A DNA stretch of 64,000 nt, taken from contig NZ_JADLQX010000001.1 of the NCBI RefSeq assembly GCF_015477605.1, forward strand, positions 124,001 through 188,000, written 5' to 3'. How positions within the stretch are numbered: position 1 is the stretch's first letter; each line of letters begins with the position of its first letter. This document shows positions 48,610-57,855 of this stretch, piece by piece. The stretch comes from Nocardia amamiensis. GTDB taxonomy: Bacteria > Actinomycetota > Actinomycetes > Mycobacteriales > Mycobacteriaceae. Under the pieces are notes generated by a model, which was given only the letters and a program-made list of their open reading frames with translations, searched no databases and was not told the origin of the DNA. Position numbers and translations under genes: made by a program.

Positions 48610-49920
48610 TCAAGGCGGGCCCGGCAACCGTCCGGCCTGCTTGTATTTGCGGACCGTGGCCTGTGCCGTCGCCCCCAGCCGCGCGAGCCTGGCGTCACCG
48701 AGCGCGGTCACCATGCTGCCGATCCCATTGGTCACGAACGCGATCGACATGCGGAGATCCCGATCGGCGTACGCACCGGAACCGCCCATGCCGTAGTGGC
48801 CGAACGCGTTGTGGGGCTGCTGCTTGGCCATCAGCACCGGGCGGTGATAGCCGAGTGTGAAGCGGATCGGCACACCGAGCACGTAGTCGCGGCTCTGAGC
48901 GGGCTGCACCTTGCTGATCGTCTCGATCGTTTCCGGAGCCAGGAACCGCGCGACGTGCTCCGGCGCGGCCGTGCCGAGACCGTGCACGCCCCACTCCGGC
49001 CGGTCGGGGTAGACCACGCCGTCGTTGGCCAGCGCACCGTACATCCGCGCCAGCGCACGTGCCGAGAAGACGCCGTTCCAGCCGGGCATCACCGAGTCGT
49101 ACACCCGGGGGTCGCGGACCAGCTCGTCGAAGCTCTCCGGCATGCCCGCCTCGGCGATCCCGCGCACCGGCCGCACCCAGGACAGTACCGAGGAGGCGGT
49201 GTTCCAGCGGATTCCCGGCGGACCGAGCGGCCGCACGATCTTGGCGATCCGATGTCGTTCGGATTCCGGCACCCGGAACCAGTACTCGTCGAGCCCGAGC
49301 GGTTCGGCGATCTCGGTGCGCAGCACATCGGTGAACGACGCGCCGGTCACCCGCTGCACGATCTCGGCGACCAGCCAGCCGAAGGTGATCGCGTGATAAC
49401 CGGAGGTGCGGATCCGGCGCGGATCCGGCGGGCTCTCGGCGAGCGCGCGAACAACGGCGTCGTAGTTCAGGATCCCCTCCCGGCCCGGGACCAAGCCGCG
49501 CACCCGATGCAGACCCGCGCGGTGCGACAGCACGTCGCGCACCGTGATGTCCTCTTTGCCGTGCGCGGCGAACTCCGGCCAGTACTCGGCGACCGGCGTG
49601 TCGTAGCCGATCAGTCCGCGCTCGGCCAGCCGATGCACCACGGTGGAGGCCACGCCTTTGCCGGTGGAGAACGTCAGTGTGATCGTCTCGCCGTTCCAGC
49701 GGCGCTCCTTGTCCGCCCAGCCGGCCCAGATGTCGACAACCGGCCTGCCATCCAGGTAGACCGCGAGTGCGCCGCCTCCGCGCGCAGGCTGGGCGAACAG
49801 GCCGAAGAACTGATCGGCCAGCCGGATGAAGCGCGGGTCGACCAGCATGTCGCGCGGTGGCGCAAGCTTCTTGGCCGCATCGGCTGGCTCGAACTCGTCA
49901 GCCGCCATTGCCGAAACCAT
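48610..49920 (-). CDS. serine hydrolase of the beta-lactamase/family VIII esterase type
   Basis: 436 residues, no signal peptide. SxxK motif STGK (Ser85, Lys88). The Tyr motif is SGYHAITFGW, giving YxA rather than the classic YxN. The HxG-type loop is GHYGMGGSGAY near 383. The fold is that of class C beta-lactamases, but cytoplasmic location and the YHA motif point to an esterase (family VIII, EstB or LipD-like). The ATG at 49920 has a perfect AGGAGGTGA about 6 nt upstream. It is upstream of the P450. Confidence 0.9.
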   Translation of the reverse strand: MVSAMAADEFEPADAAKKLAPPRDMLVDPRFIRLADQFFGLFAQPARGGGALAVYLDGRPVVDIWAGWADKERRWNGETITLTFSTGKGVASTVVHRLAERGLIGYDTPVAEYWPEFAAHGKEDITVRDVLSHRAGLHRVRGLVPGREGILNYDAVVRALAESPPDPRRIRTSGYHAITFGWLVAEIVQRVTGASFTDVLRTEIAEPLGLDEYWFRVPESERHRIAKIVRPLGPPGIRWNTASSVLSWVRPVRGIAEAGMPESFDELVRDPRVYDSVMPGWNGVFSARALARMYGALANDGVVYPDRPEWGVHGLGTAAPEHVARFLAPETIETISKVQPAQSRDYVLGVPIRFTLGYHRPVLMAKQQPHNAFGHYGMGGSGAYADRDLRMSIAFVTNGIGSMVTALGDARLARLGATAQATVRKYKQAGRLPGPP

Positions 49921-50168
49921 GGGGTCACCTCCTGACCACCGTTAGTCGCGCCGGTGAACCAGAGTAACCCGCGGACCAGCTCTGCCGACGGTAAAAGGCG
50001 TGGTGAGGCAGTTATCGCCGGAATCGTCGGCGGCTGGTTTCGGTCTCCGGCTCGACGCGCGCTCGGTCCATGGTGTATTCATGGCGTGGTATTTCAAGCA
50101 CAGCCATGGCAACTTCGGATTCTTACGGGGGTGTGAGTTCGGAGCGTTACAGCTCGGGAGGACTGTAC

Positions 50169-50792
50169 GTGTCTCGTCAACCCACCTGGGGTCGTCTCGC
50201 CTTCGCCGGACTCGCGATCGCGGCGGGTCTGTCGCTGATCGGGTGCAGCTCCACCATCAGCGGTACCGCGCAGCCGGCCGTGGAGAACGGGACGATCGAT
50301 GCCGTCTCGGTGACCAATACGCCGAAACCGTCCGCGAGCAAGCCCGCTCCGAGCAGCAAACCGTCGCCGACCAAGTCGGGCGGCGATACCGACTTCCAGG
50401 CCGAGATCGGTGACTGCGTGACCCTCGGCGGCACCACCACCAACGCCACCATCGAAAAGGCGTCGTGCGGTAGCCGCGCATCGAACTACAAGGTGATCGA
50501 GAAGAAGTCGAAGAGCTCGCAGTGCGTCAGCGACGCGGACAACTACTACGCCGAGACCATCAACGGCATCGAGCAGGGCGCGCTGTGCCTGGACATCGAC
50601 TGGGTGGTCGGCGGCTGCATGGACGTCGGCGGCGATGATCCCAAGCGCATCGACTGCACCGGTTCGAGCCCGGCGAAGGGCGTGAAGGTGGTCAAGATCC
50701 AGCAAGGCGCCGACGACGTCAGCGTCTGCGGCAGCGGCACCGGGTACGTCTACGACAAGCGCCGCTTCGTCGTCTGCGTCCAAGAGCTCTGA
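50169..50792 (+). CDS. LppU-type lipoprotein
   Basis: 207 residues. Lipobox L-I-G-C (Cys at about residue 25) after a hydrophobic signal segment (LAFAGLAIAAGLSLIG). A Ser/Pro/Lys linker follows (about 50-75), then a domain with several Cys (IGDCVTLGG, ASCGSRASNY, CVSDADNYY, GCMDVGG, DCTG). Layout and Cys pattern fit the LppU family of Mycobacteriales; function unknown. The GTG at 50169 has GGGAGG seven bases upstream; longer in-frame starts lack one. Confidence 0.85.
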   Translation: MSRQPTWGRLAFAGLAIAAGLSLIGCSSTISGTAQPAVENGTIDAVSVTNTPKPSASKPAPSSKPSPTKSGGDTDFQAEIGDCVTLGGTTTNATIEKASCGSRASNYKVIEKKSKSSQCVSDADNYYAETINGIEQGALCLDIDWVVGGCMDVGGDDPKRIDCTGSSPAKGVKVVKIQQGADDVSVCGSGTGYVYDKRRFVVCVQEL

Positions 50793-50888
50793 CCGAGCCT
50801 GCCGGATGACCTACGGGCTGTTCCTCGCGGGGCCCGGCCCGTCATAGTTGGGGCTACTGACCTGCAGGCCTGTCGCTAGGTTGGGTTG

Positions 50889-52340
50889 GTGAGCACCACC
50901 GAGCTTCCTCGTCTGCGGTCGAGCACCGGTCGCTGGATTCTGCTGGCCACCATCCTCGGATCGTCGGTCGCCTCGCTCGACGCGACAGTCGTCAACATCG
51001 CGCTGCCGCGGATCGGGGAATCGCTGGACACCGACGTCGCCGGGCTGCAGTGGACGCTGAACGGCTACACACTGACCCTCGCCTCGTTCATCCTGCTCGG
51101 CGGTTCGCTGGGCGACAAGCTCGGCAGGCGCAGGGTCTTCGTGTGGGGAACCGTCGCCTTCGCGATCGCATCCGTCTTGTGTGGCGCCGCGACAACCATC
51201 GAAATGCTGGTCGCCGCCCGGATCCTGCAGGGTGTGGCGGGCGCGATGCTCACGCCGGGCAGCCTCGCCCTGATCTCCTCCTCGATCGACCAGCGCGACC
51301 AAGGCGCGGCGATCGGACTCTGGTCGGGTTTCGGAGGCGTGGCGGGCGCGCTCGGACCTTTCCTGGGCGGCTGGCTGATCGAGGTCGCGGGCTGGCGGTC
51401 CATCTTCTTCCTCAACATTCCGCTGACCCTGGTGGTGGTGCTCGTCGCGGTGCGACACGTGCCGGAGAGCCGGGACCCGAGCGCGGCGACCGAGCTCGAT
51501 CTGCCGGGCGCCGTGGTGGTCGCGCTCGGCCTCGGCGCGCTCACGCTGGGATTGATCGACACGGTCGGCTTGCTCATCGCCGTCGGTGTGGCGTTGCTGG
51601 CGGTCTTCGTCGCGATCGAGCTGCGCAGCGATCACCCGCTGGTGCCGCCCACGCTGTTCCGTTCCCGGGTGTTCACGGCGGCCAACCTGGTGACGCTCGC
51701 GGTCTACGCCGCACTCGGCGGGGTGTTCTTTCTGTTGGTGCTGGAATTGCAGCTGGTGGCGGGATACTCGCCGCTGATGTCCGGGGTCGCTACCGTGCCG
51801 ATCACCCTGATCATGCTGGTGCTCTCGGCTCCGGCCGGGCGCTGGGCGCAGGTGCACGGGCCACGCATTCCGATGACCGCCGGGCCGCTGCTGGCGGCCG
51901 CGGGCTTGGTCCTCTTGCTGCGCATCGGTCCCGACACCACCTATCTGACCGACGTGCTGCCGGGTGTGCTCGTCTTCGGGCTCGGGCTGGCGGTACTGGT
52001 CGCCCCGCTGACCGGCGCGGTGCTCGGTGCGGTGCCCAGCAGCGAGGCGGGCATCGCCTCGGGCGTGAACAACGCGGTCGCGCGGACGGCGCAACTGCTC
52101 GCCGTTGCGGCGCTGCCCGGGCTCGCGGGCATCTCGGGTGCGCTGGGCGACCCGGGCGCGTTCGACGACGGATTCGCCACCGCGATGTGGCTGTGCGCCG
52201 GCCTGCTGGTGACCGGAGCGGTGCTCGCCGCCGTCCTGCTGCGCCCCGAGCGCCGTGTGCCCGTCCTGGACAGCGTCGACTGCATGCCGCAGTGCGGCGT
52301 GGCCGGTCCCGCGCTCGCGCCGGCCCGAAGCGAAAAATGA
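50889..52340 (+). CDS. MFS transporter, DHA2 (14-TM) family
   Basis: 483 residues, about 14 hydrophobic segments. Motif D1-like VASLDATVVNIALPRIGESL near 25-45, motif A GGSLGDKLGRRRVFVWG near 73-90, and motif C-like GPFLGGWLIE near 157. DHA2 proteins export drugs, dyes or metabolites by proton antiport; the substrate here is unknown. The GTG at 50889 (VSTTELPRLRS) is used; a TTG sits just before it. Ends at a clean intrinsic terminator. Confidence 0.93.
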   Translation: MSTTELPRLRSSTGRWILLATILGSSVASLDATVVNIALPRIGESLDTDVAGLQWTLNGYTLTLASFILLGGSLGDKLGRRRVFVWGTVAFAIASVLCGAATTIEMLVAARILQGVAGAMLTPGSLALISSSIDQRDQGAAIGLWSGFGGVAGALGPFLGGWLIEVAGWRSIFFLNIPLTLVVVLVAVRHVPESRDPSAATELDLPGAVVVALGLGALTLGLIDTVGLLIAVGVALLAVFVAIELRSDHPLVPPTLFRSRVFTAANLVTLAVYAALGGVFFLLVLELQLVAGYSPLMSGVATVPITLIMLVLSAPAGRWAQVHGPRIPMTAGPLLAAAGLVLLLRIGPDTTYLTDVLPGVLVFGLGLAVLVAPLTGAVLGAVPSSEAGIASGVNNAVARTAQLLAVAALPGLAGISGALGDPGAFDDGFATAMWLCAGLLVTGAVLAAVLLRPERRVPVLDSVDCMPQCGVAGPALAPARSEK

Positions 52341-52341
52341 A

Positions 52342-52376
52342 CGGCCCGAATGGATTGCTCCATTCGGGCCGCTTTC
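52342..52376 (+). terminator. intrinsic terminator of the DHA2 transporter
   Basis: CGGCCCGAATGGA-TTGC-TCCATTCGGGCCG, a perfect 13-bp stem with a 4-base loop, followed by CTTTCT. It starts two bases after the stop codon. It may also stop transcription of the convergent protease gene. Confidence 0.9.
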
Positions 52377-52398
52377 TGCGATCAGGTCGGGTGTGCGA

Positions 52399-53073
52399 TC
52401 AGATCGGGATGTAACCCGCTCCGACACCGCCGCGCGCGTTGAGGTCACCCATGATCGCGCTCATGTTGGTGCCGACTTCCGGGCCGAAGCAAGCAATGGC
52501 CAGGTAGGCGTTCACCATGCCGACAAGCGTCGTGCCGACCACGACAGGTGCGCCGGAATCGCCTTCCACCACGCACATCTGACTCCAGGTCTCGACGTTC
52601 GTCCGGAACACGTCACCCCAGGCGATACCGCAGGTGTTGCCGGTGGTCCGGCCTTCCTTGCAGACGATCTGCGGGAAGCTGGCAGGCGCGCCGATCCCGG
52701 TGATCGTGACGTTCCCGATGCGGTTCACCGGGACCATCTTGCCCGGCTCGAACTGGATGACGGCGTAATCCAGATCGTGGTTGGAGTAGGTGAACCGGCC
52801 GATCACGCCCGCGCCCCGATCGGATTCGGCGTAGACCTGCGAGCCGGGATCGCCGCAGTGTCCAGCGGTCAGCCCGACCAGACGGCCCGCGTTGTCGTGG
52901 CCGACTGTGGTGACCGTGCACTCGAATTGGTTGTCGATGATGATCCCGGATCCACCGCCCACGACCGGCAGGCCCGGTTGGGCGTTTGCGGCCCCTGCGC
53001 CCGTGCCGAGCAGCGCCGCGCCAAGGGCGACGGCGAAGGCGGCGTTGGCCACCTTGGCGAGTTTGCTGAACAT
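52399..53073 (-). CDS. secreted trypsin-like (S1 family) serine protease
   Basis: 224 residues. Signal peptide about 1-31 (NAAFAVALGAALLGTGAGAANA). Catalytic triad: His72 (LTAGHC), Asp102 (HDLDYAV) and Ser173 (EGDSGAPVV). Short form of the chymotrypsin fold, as in streptogrisin-like proteases, but with no obvious pro-peptide. The ATG at 53073 (MFSKLAKVAN) has GGAGGG just upstream; the longer frame is ignored. It is divergent from the mce operon across an AT-rich region. Confidence 0.92.
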   Translation of the reverse strand: MFSKLAKVANAAFAVALGAALLGTGAGAANAQPGLPVVGGGSGIIIDNQFECTVTTVGHDNAGRLVGLTAGHCGDPGSQVYAESDRGAGVIGRFTYSNHDLDYAVIQFEPGKMVPVNRIGNVTITGIGAPASFPQIVCKEGRTTGNTCGIAWGDVFRTNVETWSQMCVVEGDSGAPVVVGTTLVGMVNAYLAIACFGPEVGTNMSAIMGDLNARGGVGAGYIPI

Positions 53074-53196
53074 GTCCCTCCAGACGTCGGAAGCCCGCAC
53101 GATATCAATCTGTCGCACCCATCGTGTCAGTAATCGACCTCGGGCGCGTCACCCACTACGGGTTGTCCCCACTGGGATCTAGTTCAATCCTATTTC

Positions 53197-53218
53197 ATAC
53201 ATTACAGTTGCAATGTAT
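53197..53218. promoter_or_regulatory. operator-like inverted repeat
   Basis: ATACATT (53197-53203), an 8-bp spacer, AATGTAT (53212-53218). Perfect 7-bp arms, the size of a dimeric repressor site (TetR or GntR class). The binding protein is unknown. Confidence 0.6.
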
Positions 53219-53524
53219 CTTACGGGCATATAGCGAATCGCTATCGCAATTGTGAAAATCTCGTGTCCGTTTGTCGCGCAGTGGTACCAAGAGGCCGATG
53301 TGTTGTCTCCGGAATCAAATACCATTTTCGATGAAGTTACTCCGTATTAATTCGCCACAGCAACCGGCATAGGCCGGAGATTGACGCAGGTAGGTTGTCA
53401 CTTGTGCCAGAGATCAGCGCGCTGGTACTGGGCCGTATCCCAATGTTCACCCCCGCTGCCATTGCTTTTTGTCAATGGTGAGCGACATCTATGACCGTAA
53501 TCACAAGTGGGTGGTGTGTTCTGC

Positions 53525-53539
53525 ACTACTCCGTAGTAA
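53525..53539. promoter_or_regulatory. short palindrome ACTACTCCGTAGT upstream of the mce operon
   Basis: ACTAC-TCC-GTAGT (5-bp arms) followed by AA. The core TACTCCGTA recurs 189 bp upstream at 53338. Possible operator or promoter element 60-70 bp before the first mce gene. Confidence 0.4.
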
Positions 53540-53597
53540 GGTGCGTCAAGCAAACGAGTCGTCGGGGCAACCAACCGGCGTCGAGGAGGGTTAGCCA

Positions 53598-54452
53598 GTG
53601 CAGTCGACCGAGAGTCCGCCCCGAGGGTCACGGTTCAGTGATGCGGTCGATTGGACGAAGTCGTACTGGCAAGATCACCCCAAGCGTTCGCTGGAAACAT
53701 TCGGCCGCCAGATCACCATGGGCTTCGCGGCGGTCGCCGAACTCTTCGTCGCGATTTTCCGTCGACGGTTCCCATTCGGCGAGTTCGTCCGGCAGTGTGG
53801 GTTCATGGCCAGCGTCTCCGCCGCGCCGACGCTGCTGGTCGCCATCCCGATCGGCGTGATCGTCTCCATCCAGGTCGGTTCGGTCGCCGGTCAGGTCGGC
53901 GCCACCTCGTTCATCGGCGCCGCCAACGGTCTCGGCATCATCCAGCAGGGCGCCCCACTGGTCACCTCGCTGATGATCGCGGGCGCGGTCGGCTCCGCGG
54001 TCTGCGCCGATCTCGGCTCGCGCACCATCCGCGAGGAGATCGACGCCATGAAGGTGATGGGCGTCGACCCGATGCGCAGGCTGGTCGCGCCGCGCCTGGG
54101 CGCCGCGATGCTGGTCAGTGTGCTGCTGTGCGGCTTCGTGGTCTTCGTCGGTTTCTTGACCGGCTACATCTTCAATATCTTCGCGCAGAACGGTACGCCC
54201 GGTTCCTACGTCGGCACCTTCTCCTCGTTCGCGGTGACCACCGATCTGCTTGTCGCGCTGATCAAATCGCTGATTTTCGGACTGCTGGCCGCAATCATCG
54301 CCTGTGATACCGGATTGAACACCCGGGGTGGTCCCGGCGGTGTCGCGAACTCGGTGAATTCCGCGGTGGTGAGCTCCGCCATCATGCTGTTCGGGGTGAA
54401 CCTCATCATCACCCAGGTTTACAACGCACTATTCCCGTCACAGGTGGTCTGA
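53598..54452 (+). CDS. yrbEA: YrbEA, Mce permease subunit
   Basis: 284 residues. MlaE/YrbE permease of an Mce lipid importer. Contains IPIGVIVSIQVGSVAGQVGA, and the conserved EEIDAMKVMGVDPMRRLVAPRLGA loop (ExxDAMxxMGxxP), about 150-175, that couples to the MceG ATPase (MkL), which is not encoded here. About five membrane segments. The GTG at 53598 has GAGGAGGG at 7 nt. First gene of a nine-gene run to 63158. Confidence 0.95.
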   Translation: MQSTESPPRGSRFSDAVDWTKSYWQDHPKRSLETFGRQITMGFAAVAELFVAIFRRRFPFGEFVRQCGFMASVSAAPTLLVAIPIGVIVSIQVGSVAGQVGATSFIGAANGLGIIQQGAPLVTSLMIAGAVGSAVCADLGSRTIREEIDAMKVMGVDPMRRLVAPRLGAAMLVSVLLCGFVVFVGFLTGYIFNIFAQNGTPGSYVGTFSSFAVTTDLLVALIKSLIFGLLAAIIACDTGLNTRGGPGGVANSVNSAVVSSAIMLFGVNLIITQVYNALFPSQVV

Positions 54453-54456
54453 GCCG

Positions 54457-55320
54457 GTGTCATCAACCTATGTACCTCCGCTGCTGCGGCCCCTCCAGAC
54501 ACTCCGGAAATCCGCGCAAGCGCCGGTAGATCTGCTCGCCAGGCTCGGCCATCAGGTGTTCTTCCTGTTGCGCTCGATCGGCTCCATTCCGTTGGCGCTC
54601 AAGCACTACCCCAAAGAAGTCTGGCGACTGCTGTCCGATGTCACCTGGGGCAATGGCAATCTCGTCGTCGGTGGCGGCACCATCGGCGTCGTCGTCATCC
54701 TGAGCGCCTTCGGCGGCATGACCGTCGGCATCCAGGGCTACAACTCGTTGAACCTGCTCGGACTGAGTCCGATCACCGGCGCCATCTCGGCGTTCGCGAC
54801 CACCCGTGAACTCGGGCCGCTGCTCGCGACGCTGGCGTTCGCCGCCCAGGCCGGCTGCCGGTTCACCGCGCAGCTGGGCGCCATGCGCATCTCCGAGGAG
54901 ATCGACGCGCTCGAGTCCATCGCCATCCGGCCGCTGCCCTATCTGATCAGCACCAGGATGTTCGCGGCGATGGTGGCCATCGTCCCGCTGTACTGCCTGG
55001 GTCTGGCCATGGCCTACATCTCCTGCGCGGTGACCGTGCAGCTGATCGGCGGCACCGCCGCGGGCACCTACCAGCACTACTTCTATCAGTTCCTGGTCCC
55101 GGTCGACGTGATCTACTCGCTGCTCAAAGCGATCCTGTTCGTCGCGATCACCACGTTCATCCAGTGCTACTACGGCTTCTTCGCCTCCGGCGGTCCGGAA
55201 GGCGTCGGTGTGGCCGCGGGCCGCGCGATCAAGATGTGCATCATCGCGGTCGTCTTCGCGAATCTGTTCATGACATTGGCGATCTGGGGTGTCAACCCCG
55301 GCATCCGGATCTCGGGGTAA
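54457..55320 (+). CDS. yrbEB: YrbEB, Mce permease subunit
   Basis: 287 residues. Second MlaE-family permease. ATTRELGPLLATLAFAAQAGCRFTAQLGAMRISEEIDALESIAIRPLPYLISTRM holds the coupling-helix motif; the first subunit has the same loop. GTG at 54457, 5 bp after the yrbEA stop. It forms the heterodimeric permease with YrbEA. Confidence 0.95.
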   Translation: MSSTYVPPLLRPLQTLRKSAQAPVDLLARLGHQVFFLLRSIGSIPLALKHYPKEVWRLLSDVTWGNGNLVVGGGTIGVVVILSAFGGMTVGIQGYNSLNLLGLSPITGAISAFATTRELGPLLATLAFAAQAGCRFTAQLGAMRISEEIDALESIAIRPLPYLISTRMFAAMVAIVPLYCLGLAMAYISCAVTVQLIGGTAAGTYQHYFYQFLVPVDVIYSLLKAILFVAITTFIQCYYGFFASGGPEGVGVAAGRAIKMCIIAVVFANLFMTLAIWGVNPGIRISG

Positions 55321-55327
55321 ACACCAG

Positions 55328-56815
55328 ATGATCATCGATCCCAGTGGGCGCGGGCCCACGATGCGGCAGTTGCTCGTCGCAGGCCTGTGCGGTCTGGTCG
55401 TCTTCGCGCTGGTGCTGACCTTCCTGATGCTGCGTTACCAGGGCTACTTCAAGGAGAAGGTCAACGTCACCGCGAACCTGACCACCACCGGCGACGGCTT
55501 GCCCGAGCAGGCCGACGTGAAGTTCCGCGGCGTGCTCGTCGGCGCGGTGCAGAACGTCGACGTCGCCGCGAAGGGCGAACTGCAGAAGGTCAGGATCGAG
55601 ATGAAGCCGGAGTTCGCCGGCGATATCCCGGCCAACGTGACCGCCCGCGTGGTGCCGAGCAATCTGTTCGCCGTCACCTCCGTCGAACTGGTCTTCAACG
55701 GACCCTCCGATCAGTATCTGCACGAGGGCTCCGTCATCGAGGAAGACCGCAGCCAGGGCACCATCGCGCTGCAGGACACCCTCACCACCGTGCGCGACAT
55801 CCTCGACAAGATCGACCCGGTGCAATTCGGCCGCGTGCTCGGCACCCTGTCGCAGGCGCTGGACGGCAGCGGCCGGATGCCCGGCTCCACGGTCGAGCGG
55901 TTCGACCGCTGGCTGCTGGCGGTCGACGAGTCGATCCCCGACCTCGGCGTGCTGCTCGGCGACTTCTCCGCGTCGTTCCATGCGCTCAACCAGTCCGCGC
56001 CGGAGCTGGTCGACGTGCTCGGCAGCTCGGTGCAGACCGCCAGCACCATCGCCGACCGGCGGAGCGAGCTGGTCGCGCTGATCACCGGCACCAGCCGGAC
56101 GATGGACACGGTGAACGATCTCTTCGCCCGCAACCCGGACGTCGGCAAGGAGGTCACGGCTGGCACCAGCGACATGTTCGGCGCCCTCGCGGCCGACCCC
56201 GACGCGATCACCAGGAGCCTGCTCAACCTCAGCGAGACGATGCGCCGGATGGACACCACGTTCCATTGGGGTCCGCAGAAGCAGCAGGTCTGGAACGCGG
56301 GTATCACGCTGACGCCGTACCGGCCGTACACCGTGGCCGACTGCCCGCGCTACGGCGAGCTGGTCGGCCCCAGCTGTTACACCGCGCCCGCCGTCGCCGA
56401 ACTGCCGGAACTGCCGGAACAGCTGAAGCCGCGCGCGCTCGCCTCGGCCGCCGGGCTTCCGCCGGTGGTGCCGATGCCGGGTCTGCCCTTGATCCCGGGT
56501 GTCACCACTCCGGACCCGACCCGGGCCACCGCGGCCGCTCCCACCGGCGGGGTGCCCGCTCCGTTCGCGGGCACGCCGCTCGAGGGCCTGTTCCCGATGT
56601 TGCCGCCTGGCTTGCTCCCGCCCGCCGCCCCGGCGCCGGCCGCTCCGGCCGCCGCGCCCGAGGGCACCCCGTCGGCAGCGCCGATCTCCTACCAGGGTGA
56701 CTCGGCGATCGTCGCGCTGCTCGGCCGCAAGCCGACCACCGCCGAATATTTGCTGCTCGGCTCGATTTTGAAGGGCGGAACCATGCACGTGTCCGACAAC
56801 GGTGCCGGACGATGA
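55328..56815 (+). CDS. mceA: MceA, Mce family protein (first)
   Basis: 495 residues. N-terminal membrane helix (LLVAGLCGLVVFALVLTFLML, about 14-35), MlaD/Mce domain (about 38-125, LPEQADVKFRGVLVGAVQNV), then a helical region used to build the periplasmic tunnel. The C-terminal tail of about 110 residues is Pro/Ala-rich. ATG 55328 (MIIDPSGRGP) follows the yrbEB stop by 7 bp; GTG 55289 would overlap yrbEB. Six Mce proteins form the conduit to the outer mycomembrane. Confidence 0.94.
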   Translation: MIIDPSGRGPTMRQLLVAGLCGLVVFALVLTFLMLRYQGYFKEKVNVTANLTTTGDGLPEQADVKFRGVLVGAVQNVDVAAKGELQKVRIEMKPEFAGDIPANVTARVVPSNLFAVTSVELVFNGPSDQYLHEGSVIEEDRSQGTIALQDTLTTVRDILDKIDPVQFGRVLGTLSQALDGSGRMPGSTVERFDRWLLAVDESIPDLGVLLGDFSASFHALNQSAPELVDVLGSSVQTASTIADRRSELVALITGTSRTMDTVNDLFARNPDVGKEVTAGTSDMFGALAADPDAITRSLLNLSETMRRMDTTFHWGPQKQQVWNAGITLTPYRPYTVADCPRYGELVGPSCYTAPAVAELPELPEQLKPRALASAAGLPPVVPMPGLPLIPGVTTPDPTRATAAAPTGGVPAPFAGTPLEGLFPMLPPGLLPPAAPAPAAPAAAPEGTPSAAPISYQGDSAIVALLGRKPTTAEYLLLGSILKGGTMHVSDNGAGR

Positions 56816-57855
56816 GCATTCGTAAGCCGCTGATCGGATTCAGCATCTTCGCCATCGTGTCGATCCTGGTCACGGTGGTGGTGTGGAATACGTTGGCGCG
56901 CACTGTCAGTGGTGAAACCTACACCTACTCCGCGACCTTCTCCGACGTGCTCGGCCTGCACGAGGGCGACGACGTGCGCATGGCGGGCGTCCGGGTGGGC
57001 AAGGTGGAGAAGATCGAGCTCGGCCGCGACGCCGATCTGAAGAAGTCGGTCGCCAAAGTCACCTTCGTGGTGCAGCGCGACCAGACGATTTACGACGACA
57101 CCAAAGCCCTTGTCCGCTACCAGAACCTGATCGGTCAGCGGTATGTGGCCCTGGCTCCCGGCACGGCGCCGAGCCCGACGCCGCTGAAGAACAAGGGGTC
57201 GATCCCGATCGAGCGGACCGAGCCGTCGTTCGATGTGTCGGCTCTGCTCAACGGTTTTCAGCCGCTGTTCCAGGTGTTGCAACCCGAACAGGTCAACCGC
57301 TTGTCGGAGACCTTCATCCAGGCGTTGCAGGGTGACGGTGTCTCGTTGAGCGCGTTCATCGTCCAAGCCGCGCAGCTGGCCACCGACTTCCAGCGCAGGG
57401 ACGCGATTCTGTCCGATGTGATCACCAACCTCTCCGGCGTGATGGCGGGGTTGGCCAAACGAGGTGATGAATTGGAGACCCTGATAACCCAGACCCGGGC
57501 GTTGATCGGCGGGCTGTACGACCAGGGGCAGTCGCTGCTCGCCTCCACCGAGCAGATCGCCGGCGCCACCACGTCGCTGGTCGACATGATGGACCGGATC
57601 CAGCCCAAGCTGCAGACCGCGCAGAATTCCACCAGCGCGGCGCTGACCCTGCTGCTGGACAACGGCGCCAAGCTGGACCAGGCGGCCATCGATCTGCCGA
57701 ACGTCCTGTCGGCGGCGGGCAGGCACACCTCCGAAGGCGCCTACGCCAACGCGTACCTGTGCGGCCTGGACGTCTCGCTCTACGGCATCCTGTTCCCGCG
57801 CGGACTGTTCTCCCAGATCGGCGGGACCTCGCACTCGGCGGTGTGCCGCCCATGA
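56812..57855 (+). CDS. mceB: MceB, Mce family protein
   Basis: 347 residues. Signal-anchor (LIGFSIFAIVSILVTVVVWNTLA), Mce domain (VLGLHEGDDVRMAGVRVGKVEKIEL, about 42-66), a helical tunnel region, and a conserved C-terminal part with Cys (LCGLDVSLYGI). Start ATGA overlaps the mceA stop by 4 bp, suggesting translational coupling through the whole mceA-F series. Confidence 0.94.
   Translation: MSIRKPLIGFSIFAIVSILVTVVVWNTLARTVSGETYTYSATFSDVLGLHEGDDVRMAGVRVGKVEKIELGRDADLKKSVAKVTFVVQRDQTIYDDTKALVRYQNLIGQRYVALAPGTAPSPTPLKNKGSIPIERTEPSFDVSALLNGFQPLFQVLQPEQVNRLSETFIQALQGDGVSLSAFIVQAAQLATDFQRRDAILSDVITNLSGVMAGLAKRGDELETLITQTRALIGGLYDQGQSLLASTEQIAGATTSLVDMMDRIQPKLQTAQNSTSAALTLLLDNGAKLDQAAIDLPNVLSAAGRHTSEGAYANAYLCGLDVSLYGILFPRGLFSQIGGTSHSAVCRP

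Larger units (their letters stand above)
53074..53597. other. AT-rich regulatory region between the protease gene and the mce operon
   Basis: 524 bp with much lower G+C than the surroundings, especially 53180-53350. It contains an operator-like inverted repeat (53197-53218) and two copies of TACTCCGTA (53338-53346, 53527-53535), the second inside a palindrome ACTAC-TCC-GTAGT. It probably holds both divergent promoters. No gene was recognised. Confidence 0.75.

Noticed and set aside
53398..53631. 77-codon minus-strand frame upstream of mce
   Set aside because: Lies in the regulatory region and overlaps the yrbEA start; no support.
55292..56788. 498-codon minus-strand frame
   Set aside because: Antisense to mceA; no family features.
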